Assembly (NCBI GenBank): GCA_030050125.1
Contig: JASIJN010000103.1
Location: forward strand, 1 to 6,607
DNA from: Streptosporangiaceae bacterium
Lineage (GTDB): Bacteria; Actinomycetota; Actinomycetes; Streptosporangiales; Streptosporangiaceae
Reading direction: 5' to 3'
Length of the DNA: 6,607 nucleotides
The notes beneath the pieces are model-generated. The model had not been told where the DNA came from. It searched no databases and was given only the letters and a program-made list of their open reading frames with translations. The translations under genes and the position numbers were made by a program. The first letter of the stretch is position 1; each line of letters opens with the position of its first letter. Positions 5,170-6,607 of the stretch are shown here, piece after piece.

Positions 5170-6607
<1,438 letters not shown>

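Overview
The window is GC-rich, uses GTG starts freely and carries gene families typical of Actinomycetota: PspAB next to HtpX, a mycobacterial-type adenosine kinase, and a lipoprotein-type CtaC followed by CtaD. It looks like an ordinary chromosomal core region of a high-GC actinomycete. The family or order cannot be fixed from the sequence. I see no mobile element, CRISPR array, tRNA or rRNA.

Layout. Bases 1-485 hold the C-terminal half of an HtpX membrane metalloprotease, cut by the left edge. It is followed after 5 bases by pspAB (491-1063), a partner of the phage-shock-protein envelope stress system. A 103-base gap carries a near-perfect sigma-R/SigH-type promoter (GGAAT-N18-GTT) ahead of an A-type Fe-S carrier gene (erpA, 1167-1517). 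A 133-base gap with two GC-rich inverted repeats and a housekeeping-like promoter leads to adenosine kinase (adoK, 1651-2616). Then comes a seven-helix CtaG-family oxidase assembly protein (2678-3712). It converges, across 22 palindromic bases, on a small minus-strand TusA-family sulfur-carrier gene (3735-4037). A divergent 268-base intergenic region separates that gene from the cytochrome oxidase genes ctaC (4306-5169) and ctaD (5166 to the right edge, incomplete), which overlap by 4 bases.

How the genes fit together. The right half is aa3-type cytochrome c oxidase: the CuA subunit, the haem/CuB subunit and a CtaG-family assembly factor, with a stand-alone TusA-like protein lodged between assembly factor and oxidase. 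The left half is about envelope and redox upkeep: HtpX, PspAB and ErpA. As I recall it, the erpA-adoK-ctaC neighbourhood resembles the Mycobacterium tuberculosis Rv2204c-Rv2200c region, which supports the identifications.

Most of the window is conserved and expected. The points that deserve a second look are the thiol-stress promoter in front of erpA, the apparent loss of the usual histidines in the CtaG-family protein, the orphan TusA-like gene, and small repeats and inverted repeats in the intergenic regions. I found no convincing evidence of an entirely new system.
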